DNA from: CAZXGD01 sp046350455
GTDB taxonomy: Bacteria > Planctomycetota > Phycisphaerae > Phycisphaerales > SM1A02
NCBI GenBank assembly: GCA_046350455.1
Contig: JAXMAM010000002.1
Location: 1-64,000, forward strand
Direction of reading: 5' to 3'
Length of the DNA: 64,000 bases
The notes below the pieces were generated by a model, which was given only the letters and a program-made list of their open reading frames with translations, was not told where the DNA came from and did no database searches. Shown piece by piece: positions 24,857-34,200 of this stretch (positions within the stretch are counted from its first letter, which is position 1; each line of letters starts with the position of its first letter). The translations under genes and the position numbers were made by a program.

Positions 24857-26349
24857 TCCAGGCGACCGCAGACGACCTGCGCATGGCCGTGGCTGGACAG
24901 TGGGTGGGCGGGGCCGACACGGCGGGCGGCACGCCGCGCGCTGCAGGTGCGGCGGGTGCGCCGCTCGTGATCCACGGCGTGGGCACCGACACGCGCGAGG
25001 ATCTGCGCGGCCGGCTGTTCGTGGCGCTGCGCGGCGAGAAGTTCGACGCGCACCAGTTCCTGCACGACGCTGCCAAGGCTGGCGCGGTGGCAGCGCTGGT
25101 GGACCGCAAGGCTGGCGCGTATCCGCGGCCTGCAGGGCTGCCCTTGCTGGAGACGGGCGACACCCGCACCGCGCTGGCAGACCTGGCGCGCTGGTGGCGG
25201 TCGCGCCTGCGCGCCAAGGTGGTGGCCATCACGGGCAGCAGCGGCAAGACCACCACGCGGCGGCTGGCGCACGCTGCGCTGGGGAGCGTGATGCGCGGCT
25301 CTGCCAGCCCCAAGAGCTTCAACAACGACATCGGCGTGCCGCTCACGCTGCTGGCTGGCGCGGCCGACGACGGCTACATGGTGGTTGAGATCGGCATGAG
25401 CCATCCGGGCGAGATCGCGCCACTCAGCTGCATGGCAGCGCCGCACATTGCGGTCATCACCATGGCGGGGCGGGCGCACATCGGCGGCATGGGCAGCGTG
25501 GAGGCCATTATCCAGGAGAAGTCGAGCCTGGTGGATGGGCTGAGCGCGTCCGGCATGGCCCTGGTGCTGGGCGACCAGCCAGCGCTGGTGCAGGCAGTGG
25601 AGCAGCGCGTGAAGCCGGGCGTGCGCGTGACCACGTTTGGCGTGGGTCCGCAGTGCCACTGGCGCTTGATGGCGCGCAGCGTGGTGGAGGGCGCAGTTGC
25701 TGGCGTGCTCCAGCGGATGACTGTGCAGGAGCCCGACGGCACGCTGTGGGAATGCGGGCTGGCGCTGCCAGGCGACTACAACGCCATGAACGCGCTGGCT
25801 GCAGCGGCGGTGGCACGACTGATGGGAGTGCCCTACCAGAAGGTGGCCGAGGCGTTGGCCACCGTGGGACCCTCCGACATGCGCATGGCCCGGCAGTTGG
25901 TGGGTGGCGTGGCCATCTACAACGACGCGTACAACGCCAACCCAGACGCAACCTTGGCATCGCTGCGGGCCTTTGCAGAGCTGGCTTCTGGTGCTGCGCG
26001 GCGGGTGACGGTGCTGGGCGACATGCTGGAGTTGGGCGGGCCGGAGGCCATCGCCCAGATGCACGCGGAGGTGGGGCGGGCGGCGGCAGCGCTTCGGCCT
26101 GCGGTGGCTGCCTTTGTGGGGGAGGGCAGTGCGCACGGCGCCCAGGCAGCCCAGCAGGCCGGCGGTGCTGGCGTGGTGGTGTACGTGCCGGCGCTGGATG
26201 AGGCTGGCATCGCCACCTTGGCGGCGCACCTGCGTCCGGGAGACGCGGTTCTGCTGAAAGGCAGCCGCGGAAGCCGAATGGAGAGGTTGGTCGCCGCCTT
26301 GGAGGCGCGCACTGGCCGAACGGAGGCAGCCCCATGCTCTACAACCTGA
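24853..26349 (+). CDS. murF: UDP-MurNAc-tripeptide D-Ala-D-Ala ligase MurF
   Basis: A 498-residue ligase that adds D-Ala-D-Ala to complete the UDP-MurNAc-pentapeptide. The P-loop is AITGSSGKTTT; the region SFNNDIGVPLTLL, EIGMSHPGEIAPL, ALPGDYNAMNALAAAAVA and YNDAYNANPDA follow in family order. An Ala/Gly-rich stretch (residues 18-36) in the N-terminal domain is longer than usual. It overlaps murE by four bases and mraY by 16 bases, so the three genes are one translational unit. Confidence 0.94.
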   Translation: MIQATADDLRMAVAGQWVGGADTAGGTPRAAGAAGAPLVIHGVGTDTREDLRGRLFVALRGEKFDAHQFLHDAAKAGAVAALVDRKAGAYPRPAGLPLLETGDTRTALADLARWWRSRLRAKVVAITGSSGKTTTRRLAHAALGSVMRGSASPKSFNNDIGVPLTLLAGAADDGYMVVEIGMSHPGEIAPLSCMAAPHIAVITMAGRAHIGGMGSVEAIIQEKSSLVDGLSASGMALVLGDQPALVQAVEQRVKPGVRVTTFGVGPQCHWRLMARSVVEGAVAGVLQRMTVQEPDGTLWECGLALPGDYNAMNALAAAAVARLMGVPYQKVAEALATVGPSDMRMARQLVGGVAIYNDAYNANPDATLASLRAFAELASGAARRVTVLGDMLELGGPEAIAQMHAEVGRAAAALRPAVAAFVGEGSAHGAQAAQQAGGAGVVVYVPALDEAGIATLAAHLRPGDAVLLKGSRGSRMERLVAALEARTGRTEAAPCSTT

Positions 26350-27533
26350 CCGAGTACGCGCAGAACTGGCTGGACTCGGTGGGGCTGTACCCGGTGGTGC
26401 AGGTGATGTACCAGCTGGAGTTCCGGGCGTTCTTTGCCGTGCTGCTGAGCTTTGGCATCATGCTGGCTGCGGGGCCGCGGGTGATCGGCATCCTGCGGCG
26501 CGTGAAGGCTGGCGACAACCCTGAGTTCTACAACCAGCAGCTCAACCAGCTGATGAGCGCCAAGGTGGGCACGCCCACCATGGGCGGCATCCTGCTGTGC
26601 GGCGCGGTGCTGGTGACCACGCTGCTGCTGGCGGATGTGGTGCACAACCGGTATGTGCATGTGTGCCTGGTGGTGCTGCTCTGGCTGGCTGGGCTGGGCG
26701 CCTGGGACGACTGGCTGAAGCTCACGCAGAGCCGCCGCCAGAAGGGCACGCGCGAGGGCCTGTTTGCCTGGGAGAAGCTGGTGTTCCAGCTGGCCATTGG
26801 TGTGATCGCGTGCTGGTTTCTGTATGGCGCAGGGACCAGTGCGGACAGCCATGTGCTGAATCTGCCGTTCCAGCGCACGTACTTGCCAACGCCCACAGAG
26901 GGGAGCATCCAGCCGCTGGATCTGGCGCCCAACGTGTATGTGCTGGGGGCTGGTGCGTTTGTGCTGCTGGGCGCGCTGGTGATTGCGTTCACCAGCAACG
27001 CGGTGAACATCACCGATGGGCTGGACGGGCTGGCGGGCGGCACGTTGCTCATTGCGTGCTTTGCCATGATGGTGCTGACCTGGGTGGCCAGCAGCCAGCG
27101 CGCGGCGTACTTCCTGATGGTGCCGTATGTCCCGGGAACGGGAGAGCTGATGGTGGTGGCCGGCGCCATGGCGGGCGCGTGCCTGGGGTTCCTGTGGTTC
27201 AACGTGGCGCCTGCGCAGGTTTTCATGGGCGATACGGGCAGCCTGGCCATGGGCGGGCTGATGGCCACCATTGCTGTGGCGGTGCGGCAGGAGTTCCTGC
27301 TGGCGCTCATTGGCGGCGTGTTCTTCCTGGAGGCGTTCAGCGTGATGGCCCAGGTGGGCTGGTTCAAGTTCACGCTGCGGCGCTTTGGCGAGGGGCGGCG
27401 GATTTTGCGATGCGCGCCGATCCACCACCACTTCCAGATGGGCGGGTGGAAGGAGACGCAGGTGGTCGGGCGCTTCTACCTGCTGGCGATCACGCTGGCC
27501 ATCCTGGCACTGGTGTCCCTGAAGCTGCGCTAG
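26334..27533 (+). CDS. mraY: Phospho-N-acetylmuramoyl-pentapeptide transferase MraY
   Basis: A 399-residue integral membrane enzyme making lipid I from UDP-MurNAc-pentapeptide and undecaprenyl phosphate. Ten helices are expected. Visible motifs are KVGTPTMGGIL, the Asp-Asp pair of GAWDDWLKL, SNAVNITDGLDGLAGG, FMGDTGSLAMGGL and CAPIHHHFQMGGWKETQVVGRFY, all catalytic or substrate-binding in the family. An insertion between TM5 and TM6 (about 165-195) is somewhat long. The start overlaps murF by 16 bases. The division/cell-wall gene order stops here: no murD, ftsW or murG follow. Confidence 0.95.
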   Translation: MLYNLTEYAQNWLDSVGLYPVVQVMYQLEFRAFFAVLLSFGIMLAAGPRVIGILRRVKAGDNPEFYNQQLNQLMSAKVGTPTMGGILLCGAVLVTTLLLADVVHNRYVHVCLVVLLWLAGLGAWDDWLKLTQSRRQKGTREGLFAWEKLVFQLAIGVIACWFLYGAGTSADSHVLNLPFQRTYLPTPTEGSIQPLDLAPNVYVLGAGAFVLLGALVIAFTSNAVNITDGLDGLAGGTLLIACFAMMVLTWVASSQRAAYFLMVPYVPGTGELMVVAGAMAGACLGFLWFNVAPAQVFMGDTGSLAMGGLMATIAVAVRQEFLLALIGGVFFLEAFSVMAQVGWFKFTLRRFGEGRRILRCAPIHHHFQMGGWKETQVVGRFYLLAITLAILALVSLKLR

Positions 27534-27560
27534 AAATTGGTGCCAGGCACGGGTGTCCCT
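27534..27560 (-). repeat. GTGCCAGGCAC palindromic repeat, copy 1
   Basis: Directly after the mraY stop codon. Read on the minus strand it is GGGACACCCGTG followed by CCTGGCACCAATTT, the reverse of the copies at 28.0-28.25 kb. The core GTGCCAGGCAC is an 11-base palindrome. Confidence 0.7.
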
Positions 27561-28028
27561 ACTTTCGGGGCGCGTGGCGCCAGCGCGGGGTGTCCCGTGC
27601 GCACCGCGCCCGCGGCTTCCGCGCGTCGTACCGCGCGTACCCCGCCCGCGGCCTCCGCGCGGGCCGGGGGGCGCGGCCGCGGACGGCTCGGCTCCACCAG
27701 GTTCCGCCTCGCCTCGGCTTCGCGATTGCTCGGCAGATGGGAGCGGCCCGCGAATCGGGGTGCACGCACGGCCTACCTCGCTCCGCTCAACGCCGCTACG
27801 CCGCGCCCCCGGTCCCGCACTGCGGCCGCTGCAACCGCTGAGCGAGAACAGGGGCGTGTGGCGGTGCGACTGGATGGGCGGGACGGTGAGGCCCGCTGCC
27901 CTCGGTGACTCGGCAGCCGTTCGGCGGATGCTGCGGCTATTGCCCAGCAGGGGATCGCCCTGCCAGTTCCGCGACTTTCCAGCGCCTGCGCATCAAGCGG
28001 TGCGCCGCCCGCCCCGCCGCGGAAATGC
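27561..28028. other. Gene-free GC-rich stretch
   Basis: About 470 bases with open frames on both strands but no recognisable protein. A 19-base imperfect direct repeat starting CGCCCGCGGC occurs at 27607-27625 and 27643-27661. The Arg-, Ala- and Pro-rich translations are what random very GC-rich sequence gives. Flanked on both sides by GTGCCAGGCAC repeats in opposite orientation, it may be a decayed mobile element, but I see no transposase remnant. Confidence 0.5.
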
Positions 28029-28060
28029 GGGACACCCGTGCCAGGCACGAATTTCGAGAA
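28029..28060 (+). repeat. GTGCCAGGCAC palindromic repeat, copy 2
   Basis: GGGACACCCGTG, then CCAGGCACGAATTTCGAG: the fullest copy, plus orientation, followed after three bases by copy 3. Confidence 0.75.
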
Positions 28061-28063
28061 CCC

Positions 28064-28090
28064 GGGACAGGAGTGCCAGGCACCACTCTC
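28064..28090 (+). repeat. GTGCCAGGCAC palindromic repeat, copy 3 (diverged)
   Basis: GGGACAGGAGTG then CCAGGCACCACTCTC. Same core with several substitutions in the flank, so it is an older or different subtype than copy 2. Confidence 0.65.
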
Positions 28091-28183
28091 CCTCCGTGTG
28101 CGCCCCCCCGCCGCTGCGGGCGCGTCCAAGCCACCCGACAGCGCGGAGGCCGCATCCAGAAGTCCAGCCGCTCGCTCCGGCTG

Positions 28184-28212
28184 GGGACACCCGTGCCAGG
28201 CACGACTTTCTC
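28184..28212 (+). repeat. GTGCCAGGCAC palindromic repeat, copy 4
   Basis: GGGACACCCGTG then CCAGGCACGACTTTCTC. Its last bases reach the stop codon of the pseudouridine synthase gene on the other strand. Confidence 0.75.
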
Positions 28213-29335
28213 AGAAACCCGGGACACCCGTGCCTGGCACGAGTTTCAGCATCGAGCCGGGGGCGGGGAGCACGCGCTTCAGGCGGGTGGCGCGGAGCAG
28301 GTCGATCGCGCGCTGCAGGTCCGCCCACGCGGGGGCCTGGAACTCCATGCGCTGGCCGGTCACAGGATGCTCGAACCCCAGCAGCGCCGCGTGCAGCGCC
28401 TGCCGCGTGAGCAGCGGGGCGGCCGCGTCGGGCTGCGACGGATCGAAATCACCCACGGTGACGTGCTTGCCGGTGTACAGGTCATCACCCACCAGCGGCC
28501 AGCCCAGGTGCGCCATGTGCACGCGGATCTGATGCGTGCGGCCTGTCCGCAACTCCACCTCCACCAGGCTGTAGCCCTGGTAGATCTCGCGGACGCGATA
28601 CACAGTCTGACTTGGCTTTCCAAGCTCATCATGCCGGACTGCGTACTTCTCCTTCACCGTGGGATGCTTCCCCAGCGGAAGGTCGATCAGGTCCGCCTCT
28701 GGCTCCACCTCGCCGTGCACCAGCGCCAGGTAGCGCTTCTGCGTCTTGCGCAGCTCAAACTGCCGCGCCAGCCGCCAGTGCGCGGTGTCGCTCTTGGCGC
28801 ACACCATCACGCCGGTGGTGTGCTTGTCCAGCCGGTGCACCACGCCCGGCCGCGCGATGTCCTCGCCCACCGTGCTCAACGTGCCGCCAGAGTTGTGCAG
28901 AAAGTGCCAGGCCAGCGCGTTGATGAGCGTGCCGCTCTTGTGGCTGCGGGCCGGATGCACAATCAGGTTCGGCTGCTTGTTGACCACCACCAGATGGTCG
29001 TCCTCGTACAGCACGTGCAGCGGGATGTCCTCCGCCTTGATGACGCTGCTGGGCGGCGGCGGCAGCAGCGCCACCACGCGGTCTCCGCGCTTCAGCCTGG
29101 TGCTGGACTTGGGCGCGCGGCCATTGACCGTGACCGCCTCCTCCTCGATCAGCCGCTGGAGCGACGTCCGGCTGAGGAACGGCACCCGCTCTGCCAGGAA
29201 CCGGTCGAGCCGCTTGTCCAGGTTGCGCGGGATCTCAAAGACAGCCGTGACCGGCGTCTCGTCGTCTGCTTCGCGCTGCTCCTCGTAGAGCTCGAACAGG
29301 CGCTGGGGATCGTCCGCTGCGCCTGCTTCCGTCAC
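28211..29335 (-). CDS. RluA/RluD-family pseudouridine synthase
   Basis: A 374-residue enzyme converting uridine to pseudouridine, probably in 23S rRNA. The N-terminal S4 RNA-binding domain is about residues 38-100 (NLDKRLDRFLAERVPFLSRTSLQRLI in part, then VTVNGRAPKSSTRLKRGD). The catalytic domain has GVVHRLDKHTTGVMVCAKS with the catalytic Asp in HRLDK, then ELRTGRTHQIRVHMAHLGWPLVGDD. RluD-like architecture suggests helix 69 as target, which is inference. The last eleven residues (KLVPGTGVPGF) are encoded by an intergenic repeat and are not part of the family, so the original stop has been replaced. It overlaps the upstream gene by four bases (ATGA). Confidence 0.9.
   Translation of the reverse strand: MTEAGAADDPQRLFELYEEQREADDETPVTAVFEIPRNLDKRLDRFLAERVPFLSRTSLQRLIEEEAVTVNGRAPKSSTRLKRGDRVVALLPPPPSSVIKAEDIPLHVLYEDDHLVVVNKQPNLIVHPARSHKSGTLINALAWHFLHNSGGTLSTVGEDIARPGVVHRLDKHTTGVMVCAKSDTAHWRLARQFELRKTQKRYLALVHGEVEPEADLIDLPLGKHPTVKEKYAVRHDELGKPSQTVYRVREIYQGYSLVEVELRTGRTHQIRVHMAHLGWPLVGDDLYTGKHVTVGDFDPSQPDAAAPLLTRQALHAALLGFEHPVTGQRMEFQAPAWADLQRAIDLLRATRLKRVLPAPGSMLKLVPGTGVPGF
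28221..28250 (+). repeat. GTGCCAGGCAC palindromic repeat, copy 5 (within a gene)
   Basis: GGGACACCCGTG then CCTGGCACGAGTTTCAGC. It lies inside the pseudouridine synthase reading frame and encodes its last residues, KLVPGTGVPGF, on the minus strand. Confidence 0.75.
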
Positions 29336-30303
29336 GGCGTGGTGGGGGCTGGCGAGTTGCCTGGCGCAGGGGCGGGCGGCGCAGCGGGCGGCGCAGCAGG
29401 CTGCGAGCCCGGCGCGCTCCCCGGCGCATTCCCTGGCGCGCTCCCCGGCGTTCCGCTGCTCGTGCCGCCGCCTTGCAGCTGGCGCACGATGTCCTCGCCA
29501 GTGGGGCCGCCAGCTGCGCCAGACCCTGCTGGCGCTGTGCCAGCCGGCGCGCCCGCTCCAGCGCCGCCCTGCGGCCGCGCGCTGAGCGACGGCGGCAGGC
29601 CACCGCCTGAGGTCGGGACGGCGGTGCCCGCAGCGGGCATCTCTGGCCGGCTGGGGAACACAATGTCCTTGGTCATGCTCTGCAGCGAAGCGATGCGCTT
29701 GGCGGCCACGTCGCCCAGCGGGGCGTAGTCCGTGTCCTTCACAGCGTCCTGGATCTGCTTCAGGAAGCCTTCTGCTGCCTTCACGTCATGCCGGTCCTCA
29801 GCCACCGCTGCGCGGCCAAACAGCGCGGTCAGGTAGAAGCCCTTGGCACCCATGTTGGCGCCCTTGGCGGTGGACGCTGCCACGTTCTCGTACAGGCGGT
29901 CTGCCTCGCGCAGCCACTCGGCGCGCAGCTCTGGGGTGACCGCCGCATCGGACGCTGTGGCGTCGCGGTCGAACCGCACGCCGCTGATCACAGCCCCCAC
30001 GTACCGGTCGGCCGCCTGCAGCTGGGCAAACTCAGCCACTGCATCCTTGCCCTGGTGCTTCTGGGCCACCTCCATGAGGGCGGTGGGCAGGCTGGCGCTG
30101 GTCAGTTCAGCCCAGGCGTCGTCGCGCTGCTGCTCCTTGCGCTGCTGCCACCAGAAGTAGCCCATGACAGCCGCCGCGATCAGCAGCGCCACCAGCAGCA
30201 CGTTGCTGCCGTAGGTCTTCAGCCAGTACACAAAGTCATCGTTGACCCGGCTTTCCGTGAGGTCTGCCTGCTGGACGTTCTTGAGGCGCTTGTCAATGGC
30301 CAT
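29332..30303 (-). CDS. Membrane-anchored TPR protein (YfgM-like)
   Basis: A 323-residue protein starting at the ATG at 30303 (MAIDKRLKNVQQADLTESRV). A cytoplasmic N-terminus is followed by one membrane helix (about residues 32-51, VLLVALLIAAAVMGYFWW) and a periplasmic TPR-like helical domain (55-215), the layout of YfgM/TPR_21 proteins that help translocated proteins fold. The last 90 residues are low-complexity Gly/Ala/Pro (GSAPGNAPGSAPGSQP and similar), probably disordered. It is translationally coupled to the downstream pseudouridine synthase and divergent from the HAD gene 36 bases away. Confidence 0.75.
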   Translation of the reverse strand: MAIDKRLKNVQQADLTESRVNDDFVYWLKTYGSNVLLVALLIAAAVMGYFWWQQRKEQQRDDAWAELTSASLPTALMEVAQKHQGKDAVAEFAQLQAADRYVGAVISGVRFDRDATASDAAVTPELRAEWLREADRLYENVAASTAKGANMGAKGFYLTALFGRAAVAEDRHDVKAAEGFLKQIQDAVKDTDYAPLGDVAAKRIASLQSMTKDIVFPSRPEMPAAGTAVPTSGGGLPPSLSARPQGGAGAGAPAGTAPAGSGAAGGPTGEDIVRQLQGGGTSSGTPGSAPGNAPGSAPGSQPAAPPAAPPAPAPGNSPAPTTP

Positions 30304-30339
30304 AGCCCAGCCATTGTAGCGTGAAGCACCCCTCCTCCC

Positions 30340-31248
30340 ATGAGCCCCCCAGGCCTCATCATCACGGACCTTGATGGCACGCTGCTGGACTCCCGGGGCC
30401 GGGTGAGCGCGCGCAACAGGGCAGCTCTGCATGCCGCGCGGCAGGCGGGCTGGCACGTGGCCATCGCCACGGGCCGCACCTGGGCAGAGAGCCACCACGC
30501 CACGGATGCCATCGCAGAGGAGGCGTTCTTCATCGGCGCTGGTGGCGCCAGCCTGCACGAGGCTGGCAGCGGCCGCGTGCTGGCCACGCACACGCTGGGA
30601 GCACCGCTGGTCTGCCAGCTGGCGCATCAGATCATCCAGCACGGTCACCGCGCGCATCTCCTGCTGGACCCGAGCGTGGCGGGGCACGACTACCTCTTTG
30701 TGGGCACTGCAGAGCTGGACCCCGCCACGCAGTGGTGGCTGGAGGCGCACCCCATCAGCGCGCGCGACTGGCACGCGCTGCCAGAGGACGCGCACCAGCA
30801 TCTGGGCGACCGCGTGCTGCGCGTTGGCACCATCGGCGCTGATGACGACCTGCGCGCGCTCTCCACCACGCTGCTTGACTCCCACGGTCCCGCGCTCACC
30901 CTGCGGCAGTGGTGCGCGCTGACGCCCGACGAAGCCATCCGCGCCAAGGAGAAGACCCACATGCTGGAGATCTTTGCGCGCGGCGTGGACAAATGGACCA
31001 TGGCCACGGAGATCGCTGCGCGGCTGGGGCTGCATCACACCCAGACCGTGGCGCTGGGGGACGGCCTGAACGACCTCGACCTGGTGCGGAACGCTGGCCT
31101 GGGCGTGGCCATGGGCAACGCTGACCCGCGCATCGCCGCCGTGGCGCAGCAGCGCACCGCCACCAACGAGGAGGATGGCGTGGCCGTGGCCATCGAGCGC
31201 CTCTTGGATGGCACGTGGAGCGTGCCTGGTCGTACACTCGCGCTGTGA
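30340..31248 (+). CDS. HAD-superfamily hydrolase, Cof type
   Basis: A 302-residue cytoplasmic phosphatase-like protein. Motif I is ITDLDGTLLDSRG with the nucleophile Asp, motif II is IATGRTW, motif III the Lys in RAKEKTHML, and motif IV GDGLNDLDLVRNAG; the cap between residues 85 and 190 is the C2B type of Cof/YbiV sugar-phosphate phosphatases. The substrate cannot be told from sequence. Its TGA overlaps the GTG start of the large oxidoreductase-like gene (GTGA), suggesting coupled expression. Confidence 0.88.
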   Translation: MSPPGLIITDLDGTLLDSRGRVSARNRAALHAARQAGWHVAIATGRTWAESHHATDAIAEEAFFIGAGGASLHEAGSGRVLATHTLGAPLVCQLAHQIIQHGHRAHLLLDPSVAGHDYLFVGTAELDPATQWWLEAHPISARDWHALPEDAHQHLGDRVLRVGTIGADDDLRALSTTLLDSHGPALTLRQWCALTPDEAIRAKEKTHMLEIFARGVDKWTMATEIAARLGLHHTQTVALGDGLNDLDLVRNAGLGVAMGNADPRIAAVAQQRTATNEEDGVAVAIERLLDGTWSVPGRTLAL

Positions 31249-34200
31249 CCATTGCGCAGGAGGTTGTCGCCAACTGGAGCCATCCGCTCCTCCGTGCAGA
31301 CGGCACTGCGCTGCTCTCCGCGCATGAAGCCATCCTGAAAGGCGCGCTGGAGAGCGAGCTGGAGATTGACGCCATCTTTGCGCCGCGCCGGGTGCCGTTC
31401 GAGCCCATGTTCTCCATGCTGGCCGAGCCAGCGGTGCAGCGCGCGCTGGCCAGCCACCGCCTGCTGCTGGAGGACGCTGTGGACGCCGCCCGGGCCGTGG
31501 GCCTGGCTGCCCGCGCTGCCCGCGAGGGCCGCCGCGCCATGGCGCTAGTGCCCAACGAGCAGCTGGCCACGGCCATCGCCGCGGCCTCGCGCGTGAGTCC
31601 AGGCAGCTTGCCGGAAGGCGGCGCGCTCATCCTGCTGCTGGAGGACAACCCGTACCTGGTGCCGCTCTCCTGCCCGTGGCAGGCCACCCGCGCGCTGCAG
31701 CTGCCCACGCTGGCGGTTCGCGACATCGCCAGCCTGCGCAACGGGGTGGAGCACGCCGCGCGCATGGCGGGGACTGGCGGGCACATCAGCGCCATCGTGG
31801 CGCACGCGCTGGTGCTGCGCTCGTTGGACTCGCCAGAACTGCGCCCCAACCGCGTGCTGGAGCGCGTGGAGCAGGCGGCCGCCATCCTGCGTGCCCGCCG
31901 CGGCGGACGCGTGACAGAGGCAGGCGACCTGCTGCGCCTGGTGCGCCGGCTGGAGGTGAACCGCACCAACGCGCTGCCCAGTCCAGGCGAGCGCGAGCCG
32001 CTGGGCTTTGTGGCAGTGGGGCCAGCCAGCATCGCCATCCACCACATCCTGGGCGAGTTTGGGCTGGAAGGTCGCGTGCCGGTGGCAGACCTGGGATGCA
32101 CCCGCCCGCTGGACGACAGCGCGCTGGAGCGCCTGCTCACGCGATGCGAGGACATCGTGGTGCTGGAGCCGCGGCCAGGCAGCGTGGCCCCGGACATCCT
32201 GGAGCTGGCAGAGACCCTCCGCGCGCGCGGCGAGCGCCCTGGCCACCTGTGGTGGCGCGAGCTGCCCGCCAAGCCGGATGGCGAAGTGCCCACGCTGGCC
32301 ATCAACGACGGCGTGCGCACCAGCATCCTGCTGCGCAAGGTGCTGCACCTGTTCCAGCGGGTGCGGTCCAACATGCAGTATGCACCACAGTTTGCGGTGG
32401 CGCAGCCAGAACTGGAAAGCATCCGCCTGCCGCGCCGGAGCTTTGGCCTGGGTCCCACAGGCGCGCTGGAAGCCGTGCGCGCGCTGCTGGGCGAGGCCGC
32501 TGCGCAGGTGGCCAAGCCAGACCCGGACAATCCAGATGCGCCATCCCGAGCGCTGGTGCTGGAAGGCAGCCGCGCTGAGGGCGCAGACCGCGTGACGCGC
32601 GTGGAGCTGTGGGATCGCCGCCAGTTTGCGGTGGGTGGCGCTGCGGCCATCCAGCATGCAGCGCATGTGGACGACGCACGCCTCTTTGTGGTGGTGGACC
32701 TGGGCGGCAGCGACGACGTGGACGTGGAGCGCCTGGCCAACGCCAGCATTCCGGTGCCGCTGGCGCCGCGCCTGCATCTGGCGCATGCAGACTTGAACGA
32801 CCGCCAGGCCCTGGTGAACGCCATCGCAGAGACTGCTGCATTGGACGGCGTGGGCGTGGTGGTGGCGCACGATGGTCCTCCAGCGCGCCGCGACATTCGC
32901 CAGCTGGAGGCCAGCGTGGCCGAGGCGGACCGCCTGGGCTTCACGCCTCAGCAGCGCCTGATCTGGCCCGCGGACGTGGGCTGCGAGGTTCGTCCGCTGC
33001 CGCAAGCGGTGCTGCTGGAGAAGGGCGCGGAGCGCGGCCTGGACCCGCTGAAGACCGAGTTTGTGAACCAGGCCTTGCCTGCAGACGAGCGCCTGCCAGT
33101 GCGCCTGGAAGTGCGCGCGCTCCTGGAGCAGGTGGAGGTGGTGCGCACGCGCCCGCCGCCGCTGCAGTACGACGCAGAGCAGCGCATCAAGCCGCCCCGC
33201 GTGGTGCATGGCCGCGAAGGCCTGTGGCGGTGCCACGTGGCGGGGTTCCGCGGCGACACGCCGGGCATCGTGGTGCTGGCCCTGTGCGAAGCTGGCCGCG
33301 CCATGGGCTACCGCGTGCAGGCGCTGTACCACCCCACGCCCGTGGGGCCAGGGCGGCGCGCGTGGGGGCAGGTGCTCTACACCGCCATGGACGCTGGCCC
33401 AGACGCGCGCGTGCACGCGCCGCAGACGCCGTACGGAGAGGCGGACCTGCTGCTGGGGTTCGACCCGGTGGAGACGCTGCGGGCCATCGGCCCGGATCCG
33501 TACCTGCGCGTGGCCAGTCCAGAGCGCACCTACGTGGTGTCAAACACCGGCGCCTTTGACGACCAGGTGGTGCAGGAGCTGGCCGAAGCCGCTGCCCGCC
33601 TTCCGCGCGCGCTGCCGCTGGCCACCAAGGCAGAGGGCGCGCTGCTGGCCGACCTGGTCACCACCTGCCGCCGCGCCTTCCTGACAGACCGCGTGGCAGA
33701 TCTGGTGGTGCTGGGCGCTGCATTCCAGCGCGGATTCATCCCAGTGAGCGTGGAGGCCATGGAAGGTGCCATGCGCCGCCTGGAGCGCAGAGGCTTTGGC
33801 CGCAGCCTGGAGGCCTTTGAGTTCGGCCGCAGGCTGGCAGAGGGTCAGGTGCTGGCCGACGCAGACACTGGCCGCGGCGAGAGCCTGGGCCGTCTGGTGC
33901 GCCGCAGCGCGCTGGAGGTGGAGGCCAGCCGCTTTGGTGGGCGGCGGCGCGCGCGGCAGTTCCGCGAGATCGTGCGCGAGATGATTGATGAGATGCCAGC
34001 GCTGTACATGACCGCTGCAGGGCGGCAGGCGCTGCGCGACTTTGTGAACGCCTGCGTGCGGTCGGTGGCGTGGGGCGGCGTGCGCCACCTGCGCTGGTAC
34101 GCCGGCATGGTGCGGCAGCTGTATGAGGCAGGGCGCCAGGATCCAGAGCGGCGCCTGTGCACGGCCGCCATCCTGCCGCTGGCAGAGCTCACGCTGGTGC

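Noticed and set aside
27530..28410. Overlapping Arg/Pro/Ala-rich frames in the region after mraY
   Set aside because: They cross the repeats, share no motif with known proteins and are expected by chance at this GC content; I list the region as gene-free.
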